Assembly: GCF_003201815.1 (NCBI RefSeq)
Contig: NZ_QJKB01000007.1
Coordinates: forward strand, 62,001-126,000
Reading direction: 5' to 3'
Length of the DNA stretch: 64,000 bases
Origin: Undibacterium pigrum
GTDB lineage: Bacteria; Pseudomonadota; Gammaproteobacteria; Burkholderiales; Burkholderiaceae_D
Shown: positions 42,755 through 51,542 of the stretch, piece by piece
How positions within the stretch are numbered: the first letter of the stretch is position 1
Layout of the letters: the number at the start of each line of letters is the position of its first letter
Translations under genes and position numbers: made by a program
Notes under the pieces: model-generated
Seen by the model: the letters and a program-made list of their open reading frames with translations, nothing else
Told to the model about the DNA's origin: nothing
Databases searched by the model: none

Positions 42755-42923
42755 GTCCTGGTCTCCGGATTGTTTTTTGAATAATATGCAGACAGGACTA
42801 TAACCAGACAAGGCCAGACTGTGCAAGTGCAGCAGGGCGGTAATCGCGGGTGGTTTTTACCATGGCTGATGTTGTGAGAAAATAGCGATCTTCAACACGT
42901 CTGCCACCTCAGCAATAATTAAA

Positions 42924-43646
42924 ATGTGCATTAACTACACCCCCACACGTCCAGAGCTGATGGAATACTTTAAAGTCCACGGCAAGAGCATGAAAGCCTG
43001 GGATGTTGAAGTCTGGCAGGATTATGATGCCCCCATCATCGTGCATGATGCAGATGGCAATCGCCAGGCTTTGCTGGGTGCCTACAGCATGATACCCAAG
43101 TCAAGAATGCAGCCCGGCGTTAAACGCTTTTCTACCATGAACGCGAGGGCAGAGACGCTGGGGGCACTGCGCAGCTATGCGCCTTCCTGGCACAGTGGCA
43201 AGCTTTGCCTGGTGCCCATGCAAAACTTCTTTGAACCCAATTATGAAAGCGGTGAGGCAGAACGCTGGCGCATAGGTCTCATCGAAGAACCCGACTTTGC
43301 CGTCGCTGGTTTGTACAAGGAGTGGCCACAGGAAGACGGCAGCGTCAGTTATTCCTTCACCCAGATCACCATCAACGCCGACGAGCATCCGCTCATGAAG
43401 CGCTTCCACAAACCCGGCGAAGAAAAACGCTCCCTCGTCATCGTGCCACCAGAAGACTTTGACGACTGGCTATCCTGCCGCGACCCGGAATTTGCCCGCG
43501 CTTTCTTGCGGCCATATCCGGCAGAACGCATGTTTGGCGAGTTTTTCCCTAAACCTCCAGTGGAGAAGGTGGCCAGGATCATCAAGCCCAAAATGCCCAA
43601 AAAGCCGCAGATTATTGTGCCTGCTAATATGGATTTGTTTGATTGA
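42924..43646 (+). CDS. SRAP (HMCES/YedK) abasic-site protein
   Basis: A 240-residue protein of the SOS response-associated peptidase family, which forms a protective thiazolidine crosslink with abasic sites in single-stranded DNA. The catalytic Cys2 (MCINY), Asn73 (STMNARAET), Glu104 (NFFEPN) and His155 (ADEHPLMKRFH) are all in place. The length is normal. No LexA box was noticed upstream. Stands alone. Confidence 0.9.
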   Translation: MCINYTPTRPELMEYFKVHGKSMKAWDVEVWQDYDAPIIVHDADGNRQALLGAYSMIPKSRMQPGVKRFSTMNARAETLGALRSYAPSWHSGKLCLVPMQNFFEPNYESGEAERWRIGLIEEPDFAVAGLYKEWPQEDGSVSYSFTQITINADEHPLMKRFHKPGEEKRSLVIVPPEDFDDWLSCRDPEFARAFLRPYPAERMFGEFFPKPPVEKVARIIKPKMPKKPQIIVPANMDLFD

Positions 43647-43826
43647 AATGACCTTGATCTTACATCGAGGTCTGGTGGCGAAGTATTTTTTGCAGTGAAG
43701 GTTATTCTCGAGTTAAAGGTCCTTGCAAGAGCGGTGTTAGTCAAGAATGGCAAATGCCCAATGCGCTGCTGTTCATTCTGATCTCGCTGCGAATACCAAA
43801 GAAGGACTTGGCTTGCTGTTCTGCCT

Positions 43827-44270
43827 TCATGCTCTGTATATCATCTCCGTCGGATAAGAAACAAAGCCCAGGTCCTGGTACAGCGCCTGGCCTTGTTCCG
43901 AAGCACTCAGATTGAATGTTTTCAGGCCGCGCTCTTTGCCCAGTTGCAGCACGCCTGCGACCAGTGCCCTGGCGATACCCAGTCTGCGCCAGTCTGGTGC
44001 GGTATAGACATTGACTATCCTGCCGCGATGGCCTTGTGTATCACCCCGGATTGGCCCCCAGTCCAGTATCGAAAGGCCAGCACCAGCGACCACGGTGTCG
44101 CCAGACTGGGCCAGCAAGCCTAGGTAATTGCCCGCCGCCAGTGTGCCTGCCAGCCAGTTAGCATAAGCATCCAGGTCTTGTTGTTGTTCATCTTCACGAT
44201 GGAAGCGGTGGCGGGTAATGATGGCGATATCCGCGTGCGTTGCCGGGCGTATGCTCCAGTTGTTTTTCAT
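43827..44270 (-). CDS. GNAT N-acetyltransferase
   Basis: A 147-residue acetyltransferase: IRPATHADIAIITRHRFHRE at the start, then GRIVNVYTAPDWRRLGIARA with the R-RxxGxA acetyl-CoA loop, and a C-terminal LSASEQGQALYQDLGFVSY. Substrate unknown. It begins four bases after the stop of the other GNAT gene on the same strand, so both are probably in one transcript. Confidence 0.85.
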   Translation of the reverse strand: MKNNWSIRPATHADIAIITRHRFHREDEQQQDLDAYANWLAGTLAAGNYLGLLAQSGDTVVAGAGLSILDWGPIRGDTQGHRGRIVNVYTAPDWRRLGIARALVAGVLQLGKERGLKTFNLSASEQGQALYQDLGFVSYPTEMIYRA

Positions 44271-44274
44271 GTTG

Positions 44275-44760
44275 TCAATCCAGCCGCAGTTCCCAGTACC
44301 CTACATCCACCCATTGCTCAAACTTGCGCCCTACGTCCTTGAAATGGGCGACTTTCTCGAAGCCCAGGCTTTCATGCAGGGCGACGCTGGCGACGTTGGG
44401 TTGGGCGATGCCGCCCAGCACAACGTGGATGCCGCGCTGGCGCAGGTCGGCGATCAGGGTTTGATACAGGCGCTTTCCTATGCCTTTGCCAGCATGGCTG
44501 GCGGCGACATAGACCGTGCTTTCCACAGAAAACCGATAAGCACTGCGCACCCGCCATGGGGTGGCATAGGCATAGCCAAGGATTTCACCATCCTGCTCTT
44601 CTACATACCAGGGCAGGCTGGCGCTGACATTCTCGATGCGCTGCTTCATTTCCTGCTCAGAGACGGGGTTTTCTTCAAAACTGATTGTGGTCCGGGCGAC
44701 GTAGTGGTTGTAGATGCTTGCGATGGCGGCGGCGTCTGCTGGCGTGGCTGTTCTTATCAT
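44275..44760 (-). CDS. Phosphinothricin/ArsN-type N-acetyltransferase
   Basis: A 161-residue acetyltransferase of the PAT/MnaT/ArsN1 group: MIRTATPADAAAIASIYNHY, then ISFEENPVSEQEM, GYAYATPWRVRSAYRFSVES and VYVAASHAGKGIGKRLYQTL (acetyl-CoA loop GKGIG), and a final LHESLGFEKVAHFKDVG. These proteins acetylate phosphinothricin, arsinothricin, methionine sulfone or related amines. It is first in the two-gene GNAT unit. Confidence 0.85.
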   Translation of the reverse strand: MIRTATPADAAAIASIYNHYVARTTISFEENPVSEQEMKQRIENVSASLPWYVEEQDGEILGYAYATPWRVRSAYRFSVESTVYVAASHAGKGIGKRLYQTLIADLRQRGIHVVLGGIAQPNVASVALHESLGFEKVAHFKDVGRKFEQWVDVGYWELRLD

Positions 44761-44920
44761 GGTGTTGAAGGTGAGGTTGGCTATGACGCTCGCACACTGT
44801 CTGCCTTTGCCTAAATGGCAAGTGCTTGAAGATCCTGCGAGGGCATGTGAAAAAGCAAGCTTATCAGCAAAATGCCTGAGGCCTGTGTTTAAGTACGGGA
44901 TTAATTTAAAAATGCTCTCG

Positions 44921-45823
44921 TCAAACCAGGCCTCCAGCCAGCTTCACAAACGCATCCACCAGTGGCGACATTTCACCCTTGCGCTGGGCCAGCAGCAGTG
45001 AGGTGGTCGCTTCTGCATCTGCAATAGGGCGGTAACAGATACCATCAAAATGAATAGTGTAAAACGAGCCGGGCAAGATGGAGACGCCAAAGCCTGCTGC
45101 CACCAGGCCGATGATGGTGGAGGCATCGTTGGCTTCTTGTGCGATTTTTGGGGCAAAGCCTGCAGCGTGGCATAGCCGCAATATGTGCGGGTAAATGCCG
45201 GTGCCTGCGCTGGGTGGGTACATGATGAAGGGTTCCTGTGCCAGGTCTTTCATCGGGACTTTTTTCTTTTTCGCCAGCACATGGGTGCTCGGCAGCACGG
45301 CCACCAGCGGGTCTTCACGCAGTTTGCGAAAGCGCAGTGGTGACGATACTCCGCGCGCCAGCTCGCCGCCTTCTGGCGGGCGTATGAAGCCTACATCAAG
45401 GTGGTGCTGGCTTAAGGCTTCGAGTTGCTTATTGGTTGCCATCTCGCGCAAGGTCAGCTTCACATCTGGATATTGTTGGCGGTAGCTGTTGATGATGGCG
45501 GCAAACAGGGGCGTGAACGGCGTCGAGAAAGTAAAGCCTATGCGCAGCTCGCCCGTTTCGCCACGCTGGGCGCGGCGGGCGTTTTCGCTGGCCTGCTCGG
45601 ACAGGGCCAGGATATGCCGCGCATCCTGCAAAAACAGCTTGCCAGCCTCCGTCAGGCGCACCCAGCGTTTGCTGCGCTCAAATAACTGCGCACCGACATC
45701 GGCCTCCAGCATTTGTATGGCATGGCTGAGCGGCGGCTGGCCTATGTGCAGACGCTCGGCGGCGCGGGTGAAGTGCAGTTCTTCGGCGACGGCGATGAAG
45801 TATTTGAGGTGGCGGAGTTCCAT
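44921..45823 (-). CDS. LysR family transcriptional regulator
   Basis: A 300-residue regulator beginning MELRHLKYFIAVAEELHFTR with RAAERLHIGQPPLSHAIQML, the BenM/CatM-like helix-turn-helix; the remainder is the ligand-binding domain. It is divergent from an MFS transporter gene, which it probably controls. A 101-base palindromic repeat (45854-45954) sits between the two. The start was set at the residue that opens the HTH domain. Confidence 0.9.
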   Translation of the reverse strand: MELRHLKYFIAVAEELHFTRAAERLHIGQPPLSHAIQMLEADVGAQLFERSKRWVRLTEAGKLFLQDARHILALSEQASENARRAQRGETGELRIGFTFSTPFTPLFAAIINSYRQQYPDVKLTLREMATNKQLEALSQHHLDVGFIRPPEGGELARGVSSPLRFRKLREDPLVAVLPSTHVLAKKKKVPMKDLAQEPFIMYPPSAGTGIYPHILRLCHAAGFAPKIAQEANDASTIIGLVAAGFGVSILPGSFYTIHFDGICYRPIADAEATTSLLLAQRKGEMSPLVDAFVKLAGGLV

Positions 45824-45853
45824 GGGGGTGTGGGAGAGTGTAAATTGGTTGGT

Positions 45854-45954
45854 GTAGGTTGGGCTACGGGTTATCAGCCCAACACTGGGCCTCAACAAAC
45901 GTATACTTTATTCAAGCGCCGAGTGTTGGGCTGGTGAAGCGTAGCCCAACCTAC
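45854..45954. repeat. GTAGGTTGGGCTACG palindromic element, copy 2
   Basis: 101 bases; the reverse complement is nearly identical to copy 1 at 34797, differing mainly in the core (AGTATACGTTTGTT). It lies in the 257-base divergent region between the LysR and MFS genes, 31 bases upstream of the LysR start, so it may have displaced or added regulatory sites. Confidence 0.85.
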
Positions 45955-46080
45955 GAAATCACAACCGCGCCCATCATTCAATCATCTAAAAAATGTATTA
46001 CTAACGCCTTAAATATATATTGGACGCTATAAAAGCGCAAATATAAGATGGGCACTCCCTGATCGTCCAGCCACACCATC

Positions 46081-47316
46081 ATGACCGTCGCCAGCACTAG
46101 CCCGTCGCAGCAAATAAGCCGGCCCACCCGCATCGCCGCAGGCACGCCAGCATTCCGGCATATCACCCGCGCCATGATATTTGGCGGTTTCTCTACCTTT
46201 TCATTGTTGTACAGCATGCAACCACTGATGCCTTCGCTGGCTTTGCAATTTGCGCTGACACCGGCGCAAAGTAGCTGGGTCTTGTCGATATCGACTTTAT
46301 CGCTGGCGTTTTCTTTGCTGATCAGCAGCGCCATCAGTGAACGTGTGGGCCGCAAGCCCATGATGGTGGCGGCGCTGGCTCTGGCGGCCATTGCCACGGT
46401 CTTGTGCGCGCTGACGCAAGACTTTAGCCAGTTGCTGCTCTTGCGGGGCTTGCTGGGTTTTGCCCTGGGGGGCATGCCTGCAGTGGCGGTGGCTTATATG
46501 GGCGAAGAGATTGAGGCCGCTGCCATGGGCACGGCGGTGGGCCTGTATATCGCTGGCAGTGCCCTGGGCGGCATGATAGGGCGCTTGCTGTCAGCCCTGT
46601 TGAGTGATCACTTTGGCTGGCGCACGGCGATGGCGGTGATCGGTGTTGCTGGCATTTATGCCGCATGGGAATTCTGGCGCAGCCTGCCGCTGGCGCGCAA
46701 CTTCAAACCAGCTGCCCGGGTCTGGGACAGCCTGCATCAGGGCGTACGCCTGCATCTGGCCGATGGTGGCCTGTGCATGTTGTTCTGCCTGGCCTTCATG
46801 CTGACAGGCTGTTTCGTCAGTGTGTATAACTATATAGGCTACCGCCTGCAGGGTACGCCGTTTGGCTTTAGCCAGAGTACGGCGGGGGCGATTGCCCTGC
46901 TGTATGTGCTGGGCATGGGCAGCTCGGTATGGGTAGGGCGGCTGGTAGACCGTATAGGCCGCCGTGGTGTGCTGTGGATAGTCTTGCTGGTGATGATGGT
47001 GGGTTTGCTGCTGAGCCTGTCGAACTCCCTGCTTGTCATGATCCCTGGCGTGGCCTTGTTCACCTTTGGTTTCTTTGCTTCTCATTCAGTCGCCAGCAGC
47101 TGGGTGGCTCGCCGTGCACAGGGCTACAAGGCAGTTGCTTCTGCGATTTACCTGTGTTTCTACTATCTGGGTTCCAGTCTAATTGGTTCCTTCACGGGCA
47201 TGGTCTGGGCCAGCCACGGCTGGACTGGCGTGGTCATGCTGCTGGGCGGCATACTCAGCGTGGGTTTGATGATCACCCTGAGATTGCGGACTTTGCTACC
47301 TGTGGTGGCTGTTTGA
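46081..47316 (+). CDS. MFS transporter (YnfM-like)
   Basis: A 411-residue inner-membrane transporter with 12 membrane segments. The MFS A-motif region reads SERVGRKPMMVAALALAA. It matches the YnfM/AraJ-like arabinose-efflux group: ITRAMIFGGFSTFSLLYSMQ at the start and VGRLVDRIGRRGVLWIV in the middle. It exports a small molecule, probably under the control of the divergent LysR regulator. Confidence 0.9.
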   Translation: MTVASTSPSQQISRPTRIAAGTPAFRHITRAMIFGGFSTFSLLYSMQPLMPSLALQFALTPAQSSWVLSISTLSLAFSLLISSAISERVGRKPMMVAALALAAIATVLCALTQDFSQLLLLRGLLGFALGGMPAVAVAYMGEEIEAAAMGTAVGLYIAGSALGGMIGRLLSALLSDHFGWRTAMAVIGVAGIYAAWEFWRSLPLARNFKPAARVWDSLHQGVRLHLADGGLCMLFCLAFMLTGCFVSVYNYIGYRLQGTPFGFSQSTAGAIALLYVLGMGSSVWVGRLVDRIGRRGVLWIVLLVMMVGLLLSLSNSLLVMIPGVALFTFGFFASHSVASSWVARRAQGYKAVASAIYLCFYYLGSSLIGSFTGMVWASHGWTGVVMLLGGILSVGLMITLRLRTLLPVVAV

Positions 47317-47411
47317 TATAAGCAGGCTGAATTGCGCGAGCTGGCTTAGAATGGCAGTCTGCAGGAGATAAAGCAACGAGACAGTCATTCAATTCATCAG
47401 GGAATTCTGGC

Positions 47412-48053
47412 ATGGCAAAGCGAACAGTCATCATCGCCGGGGCAAACGGCATGGTAGGGAAGGAAATTCTTGAGGGCCTGCTGGCTGATGACAGCGTGAC
47501 TGAAGTGCATAGCCTTGGCCGCAAGCTACCCTCGATGGCACATCCAAAACTGACAGCGCATGTCGTCGACTTTGCCAGCTTGCCGGGTTTGCCGCAGGCA
47601 GATGAAGTGTATCTGGCGCTGGGAACGACCATTAAGGTCGCTGGCAGCCAGCAGGCTTTTCGTGCCGTTGACCATGATGCCAACCTGGCTGTGGCCAGGG
47701 CAGCACAGGCTGCGGGCGTCAAAAAACTGGGGCTGGTCAGCGCCATGGGGGCAGACGCCAGCTCTGGGGTTTTCTATAATCGCGTCAAAGGTGAACTGGA
47801 AGAGGCGCTGGAAAAACTGGCCTTTGAAGGGCTGGTCATCGCCAGGCCTTCTCTGCTGGTTGGTGACCGGGATGCTTTAGGCCAGCCAGTGCGGCGCGGT
47901 GAAAAACTGGGGCTCGCATTCAGCAAGGTATTTGGCTTCCTCATTCCTGCAAACTACCGGCCAGTCGCAGCGGCTGATGTTGCGAAGTCTTTGTTATCTG
48001 CTGTGCCGCAGGCGCAAGGGAAAAACATTTTACTTTCCGGTGCCTTGCATTGA
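47412..48053 (+). CDS. NAD(P)-binding Rossmann protein (TIP30/HTATIP2-like)
   Basis: A 213-residue atypical short-chain dehydrogenase. The cofactor motif is IIAGANGMVGKEIL near the start. VYLALGTTIKVAGSQQAFRA, VSAMGADASSGVFYNRVKGE (SxxxxxxxxxYxxxK-like YNRVK) and IARPSLLVGDRD follow, the pattern of HTATIP2-type oxidoreductases. The reaction is unknown; these proteins often bind NADPH as sensors. AGGGA lies upstream. Stands alone. Confidence 0.8.
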   Translation: MAKRTVIIAGANGMVGKEILEGLLADDSVTEVHSLGRKLPSMAHPKLTAHVVDFASLPGLPQADEVYLALGTTIKVAGSQQAFRAVDHDANLAVARAAQAAGVKKLGLVSAMGADASSGVFYNRVKGELEEALEKLAFEGLVIARPSLLVGDRDALGQPVRRGEKLGLAFSKVFGFLIPANYRPVAAADVAKSLLSAVPQAQGKNILLSGALH

Positions 48054-48246
48054 ACTTGCCCTGTTAGCGATCAAAAAGCTGACACTATTTTGATTCCCTC
48101 TTAACTGGTACTTTCGCTGGCAAGCAAACTGTATATTCCAGGTTAAACGGCACAAAAAGCTTGAGATACTCATCCGGTATGGATACTCTCTGTGTTTGTT
48201 TGTCGTCCTCGAAGTTACATCTCAATTGCCCATCTTTGCCACGCTT

Positions 48247-50526
48247 ATGAATCAGCCGGATCGCTTTACCTCACTTGTCGTCAAATTGCGCTGGGCCTTG
48301 TGGCTGTATCTTCCCGGCCTGGTGGCAGGCTGCTTCATGCTATACATGCTGCTAGGGATGGGTGCCAGGCACGGTGGTGAAGCGGCAATGGGGCAGGTAT
48401 TGATGATAGTCGTCCCGCTTTTCCTGGTCATGTTGTTCCCGCCACTGGCACTGCTGTCAAATAGCACCTCGGTGTCAATGCGGCTAGTACAGACCATAGG
48501 CATAATCCAGTTGCTGCTTGCCTGTGTATTGCTGGGGGGGCTGGTTTTCTTTAGTTCGCTACAACCTAAATTCCGGCAGGCAAAATTTGCCCTGCTAAGC
48601 AGATCTGTGGTGCTGGAAAAAGTCACAGCGACAGCGTATATCCGGCCTGAGCTCGGCAGTGCACAAACCCCGCTGGGCTTGACTATAGTCTCTTCTGTAC
48701 GCATTACCGACGACATCGTATTGGACAGATATGGCAACGCCATACTGGAGGCTCTGGAGGGCGGAGTCCAGCTTGTTGAGATGAGCAGCGATAAGCGTGT
48801 GGTCGCCTCATTTACTTCATTTGGTGATCAAACCGTGAGCTTGAATGGCCGCCCATTGCGGGACTTGCCCGCGCTGGCGAATTACAGTTTTCGTGAATCG
48901 GACACGCAGGCCAGAACGGTCTTGCCGGCAGGCTTGTACCAGATCAACCAGGTTTTTTTATTCCCGGGTTTGAACAGAGGTCCGTATGTGCTTCAGAATG
49001 AGTCCGGGCAAGAGAAAAGCCGTGCTCTGATGCGCTCATCCACAGTCTGCAAAGCTGAGCATTTCCCTCAATATGAGGCACAGGAACAGACGCAGACGCA
49101 GGATCAGAAACGAGGCATTACTGCGCTGCTTGAGGGGAAAGTAAAATTTCCTGGTCGTAGTATCAATGTGGGTTTCGTCAGGAAAGCAGATATTCAGTAT
49201 CCTTACAATGTTTCTGCCTGGAAGGCCAGCTTTGAGCAATCCAGCCTGCCACTCTGTATTGATCTGGAGCGTGAGGCCAGTGTAGAAAAGTCCAGCTACG
49301 ATGCCCTGGAAAAGAGCAAAAAAGAAAAGCGCGATTATCTCGACGGCAGCATCAACCCACGCGATTCTGAATTGTATGCAGAAGCATGTAATGGTAATGA
49401 GGCCGCTCTGCGCCAGCGTATTGAGGAAGAAACAAAGGGTGATGGTTCGTCGAAGCCCTGGATGCCGCTGATGCAGCTTTCTTCTGTGATCAGGGACTGC
49501 GCGATTAAACGCCATGATCTCGCCATCTTTAGCTTGCTTGCCCCGGCATTTTATCAGCAGGGGAAAACCGATATTAAATATTTCAGTGCCAAACAAAGTC
49601 AAGAAGAAGTGTGCAGAGTGTTAAGCGACTTGCATGCTTATAGACGACTGGATTTCCTTGAGGCTTTGGTGGCATTGAAACTGCCGATTGATTGTGAAGG
49701 CAAGCAATTATGGCGACTTGGCATAGTGCCCAATATTGTTGATGAAACGCCAGAAAATAATAGTGTGTACCAGAAAAAATTGTTTGACGCGAGCTTGAAG
49801 CGCAATGATCATTTGCAATGGATCAAAGTGCTGAACTCGCAAAAACTGGATTTATGCCAAAGCATATCGGTGACTATCGCAGGCAGAGAGCGTCATGCAC
49901 CTTTGCTCAACCTTATTATTGCGGAGTTTCCACCGGAGTTGATACTGGCTGTTTTAAAAACTGGTTGTGATCCGCAGACGATATTGCAAACTCATTATGA
50001 AGATGATCGCTTGTTTTCTCCTGCTTTGTCCTGGACGCTGCGCAGGCATAGACGCAAGGACGATTATCAGTTCAAGGAAGTGGTCTCGGATAATAAGCAA
50101 CTGATCGCTCAGATTGATCAAAGGATGCGGCTAAATGGGGAAGAGCTGAATCAAGTCAATGGCGGAGGTGTGACCAGTGTTTTTATCAAGCTGGTGCCAC
50201 GCATTCTAGAAAGCCCACCCCAGTTATTAAAAATTTTGATGAAAGCCGGTGCAAAACCAAATGCAGGATTAAAAACCGGCGAGACCTGGTTCTTTCCATT
50301 TTTGGGTAGCAATGTCAGCGACGAAACTGACAAACTTGAATTAGCGATTGCCCTGCTGGATGTCTTGAGTGATACCGAACTCAGGCAAGTATTAAATCAG
50401 GCAAACAAGCATATAGACAAGATAGAGCCAGGTTTATATGCCTTGAACAAGCCGCGTGATCCAAAGAATTTCCCTGCGCCCTTGCGTGACTATGTGTGCA
50501 AGCGCCGCGTGCTTGACTGCCGTTGA
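48247..50526 (+). CDS. Large membrane-anchored protein with ankyrin-like C terminus
   Basis: A 759-residue protein. Three membrane segments lie in the first about 110 residues (ALWLYLPGLVAGCFMLYMLL, MIVVPLFLVMLFPPLALL, IIQLLLACVLLGGLVFF), then a long extracytoplasmic or soluble region with cysteines. The end contains repeats resembling ankyrin (PPQLLKILMKAGAKPNAGLK). The frame continues 17 codons upstream, but only from a TTG, so the ATG at 48247 is preferred. Function unknown. A convergent ester cyclase gene starts 14 bases beyond its stop. Confidence 0.6.
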   Translation: MNQPDRFTSLVVKLRWALWLYLPGLVAGCFMLYMLLGMGARHGGEAAMGQVLMIVVPLFLVMLFPPLALLSNSTSVSMRLVQTIGIIQLLLACVLLGGLVFFSSLQPKFRQAKFALLSRSVVLEKVTATAYIRPELGSAQTPLGLTIVSSVRITDDIVLDRYGNAILEALEGGVQLVEMSSDKRVVASFTSFGDQTVSLNGRPLRDLPALANYSFRESDTQARTVLPAGLYQINQVFLFPGLNRGPYVLQNESGQEKSRALMRSSTVCKAEHFPQYEAQEQTQTQDQKRGITALLEGKVKFPGRSINVGFVRKADIQYPYNVSAWKASFEQSSLPLCIDLEREASVEKSSYDALEKSKKEKRDYLDGSINPRDSELYAEACNGNEAALRQRIEEETKGDGSSKPWMPLMQLSSVIRDCAIKRHDLAIFSLLAPAFYQQGKTDIKYFSAKQSQEEVCRVLSDLHAYRRLDFLEALVALKLPIDCEGKQLWRLGIVPNIVDETPENNSVYQKKLFDASLKRNDHLQWIKVLNSQKLDLCQSISVTIAGRERHAPLLNLIIAEFPPELILAVLKTGCDPQTILQTHYEDDRLFSPALSWTLRRHRRKDDYQFKEVVSDNKQLIAQIDQRMRLNGEELNQVNGGGVTSVFIKLVPRILESPPQLLKILMKAGAKPNAGLKTGETWFFPFLGSNVSDETDKLELAIALLDVLSDTELRQVLNQANKHIDKIEPGLYALNKPRDPKNFPAPLRDYVCKRRVLDCR

Positions 50527-50540
50527 TGAAGAGCCTGCAA

Positions 50541-50960
50541 TCACAATGCCCCTAATTGCTGCATGAGACCCAGCCTGTCTATCTGTACCCAGGCCTGTGC
50601 GATCTTGTTATGCTTGATCTGGTAAATGACATTGCCTTGCTGCGTTACGGCTTTGCCAGTGGCAGCCGTGCCAGCAAACGGGGCGCTGTGAGTGGCATTG
50701 AAACTCCACCTGACGGCCACCCTGTCCATCGCGCCAAAGATATCTTCAATCACGAAGTGCACATCAGGGAAGGCTTTGCGCAAGCCTGCGATATTGGCGG
50801 TAAATTCAGCATGACCATGTTCACCCCGGTTGCTGCTAAAGTCGGTAGCGATTATTTCTGGCACAAGCTCAAGCTTGCCGGTATTGAAGCAGTCTTCATA
50901 CAGACGGCGCACGAGTTCCTGATGTTGCAGGTTTTGTTCAGCAGGGTTTGTTGCAGTCAT
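50541..50960 (-). CDS. SnoaL-like ester cyclase, probable SoxR target
   Basis: A 139-residue SnoaL/NTF2-fold protein: LVRRLYEDCFNTGKLELVPE at the start, then GLRKAFPDVHFVIEDIFGAM and ATGKAVTQQGNVIYQI. Related proteins cyclise polyketides or degrade small reactive molecules; the substrate is unknown. GGAG eight bases before the ATG decides the start. A SoxR box lies inside its promoter (51003-51033), so it is probably induced by redox-cycling compounds. Confidence 0.8.
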   Translation of the reverse strand: MTATNPAEQNLQHQELVRRLYEDCFNTGKLELVPEIIATDFSSNRGEHGHAEFTANIAGLRKAFPDVHFVIEDIFGAMDRVAVRWSFNATHSAPFAGTAATGKAVTQQGNVIYQIKHNKIAQAWVQIDRLGLMQQLGAL

Positions 50961-51002
50961 CTTCATTTCTCCGGAAATAATGCTTGAAGGGTGATGAAAG
51001 CT

Positions 51003-51033
51003 AGTGTAAAACCTCAACTTAACTTGAGGTCAA
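51003..51033 (-). promoter_or_regulatory. SoxR-dependent promoter of the ester cyclase gene
   Basis: On the minus strand TTGACC (-35, 51028-51033) and TACACT (-10, 51003-51008) are separated by 19 bases, the over-long spacing that makes promoters depend on MerR-type activators. The spacer contains the SoxR box (51012-51029). This matches the geometry of the E. coli soxS promoter. Predicts activation of the ester cyclase gene by oxidised SoxR. Confidence 0.75.
51012..51029. promoter_or_regulatory. SoxR box
   Basis: CCTCAACTTAACTTGAGG differs at one position from the E. coli soxS operator CCTCAAGTTAACTTGAGG. It lies between the divergent soxR and ester cyclase genes, 15 bases before the soxR start, so it may also allow autoregulation. 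Confidence 0.85.
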
Positions 51034-51043
51034 GGAGAATTTC

Positions 51044-51511
51044 ATGGCAAGGATTAATCCGCAAGATATAGGCAAACCACTGGCAGTGGGTGAGGTGGCG
51101 ACGCGCAGTGGTGTGGCGGTATCGGCCATGCACTTCTACGAAGCCAAAGGCTTGATCCACAGCCAGCGCAATGCGGGTAACCAGCGCCGCTATGCGCGTG
51201 ATGTATTGCGTCGCATTGCTGTCATCAAGGTGGCGCAACGCCTGGGTATCTCGCTGGCATCCATCCATGCGGCGCTGGCAGAACTGCCAGAAGGCCGCAC
51301 CCCCACCGTGGCCGACTGGGCCAGGTTATCAAAGCGATGGAAGACCGAACTCGATGAACGCATCAGCCAGCTCATGGAATTGCGCGAGCAACTGGGCGAC
51401 TGCATAGGCTGCGGCTGCCTGTCCATCAAGGCCTGCAAACTGCGCAACCCGCTGGATACTCTGTCAGAAGAGGGGGCAGGGGCGCGTTTGCTGGGTGTGG
51501 AAACAAGGTAA
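51044..51511 (+). CDS. soxR: Redox-sensitive transcriptional activator SoxR
   Basis: A 155-residue MerR-family regulator with a [2Fe-2S] cluster. The N-terminal winged helix [20 protein letters not shown] is followed by a dimerisation helix and by the cluster motif at residues 120-131 with cysteines C120, C123, C125 and C131 ([12 protein letters not shown]), the exact spacing of E. coli SoxR. AAGGAG precedes the ATG. Its operator lies just upstream (51012-51029). No soxS gene is present, as usual outside enteric bacteria. Confidence 0.95.
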   Translation: MARINPQDIGKPLAVGEVATRSGVAVSAMHFYEAKGLIHSQRNAGNQRRYARDVLRRIAVIKVAQRLGISLASIHAALAELPEGRTPTVADWARLSKRWKTELDERISQLMELREQLGDCIGCGCLSIKACKLRNPLDTLSEEGAGARLLGVETR

Positions 51512-51542
51512 GAAAACTATTCTTAAGAGAATGAAATAATCA

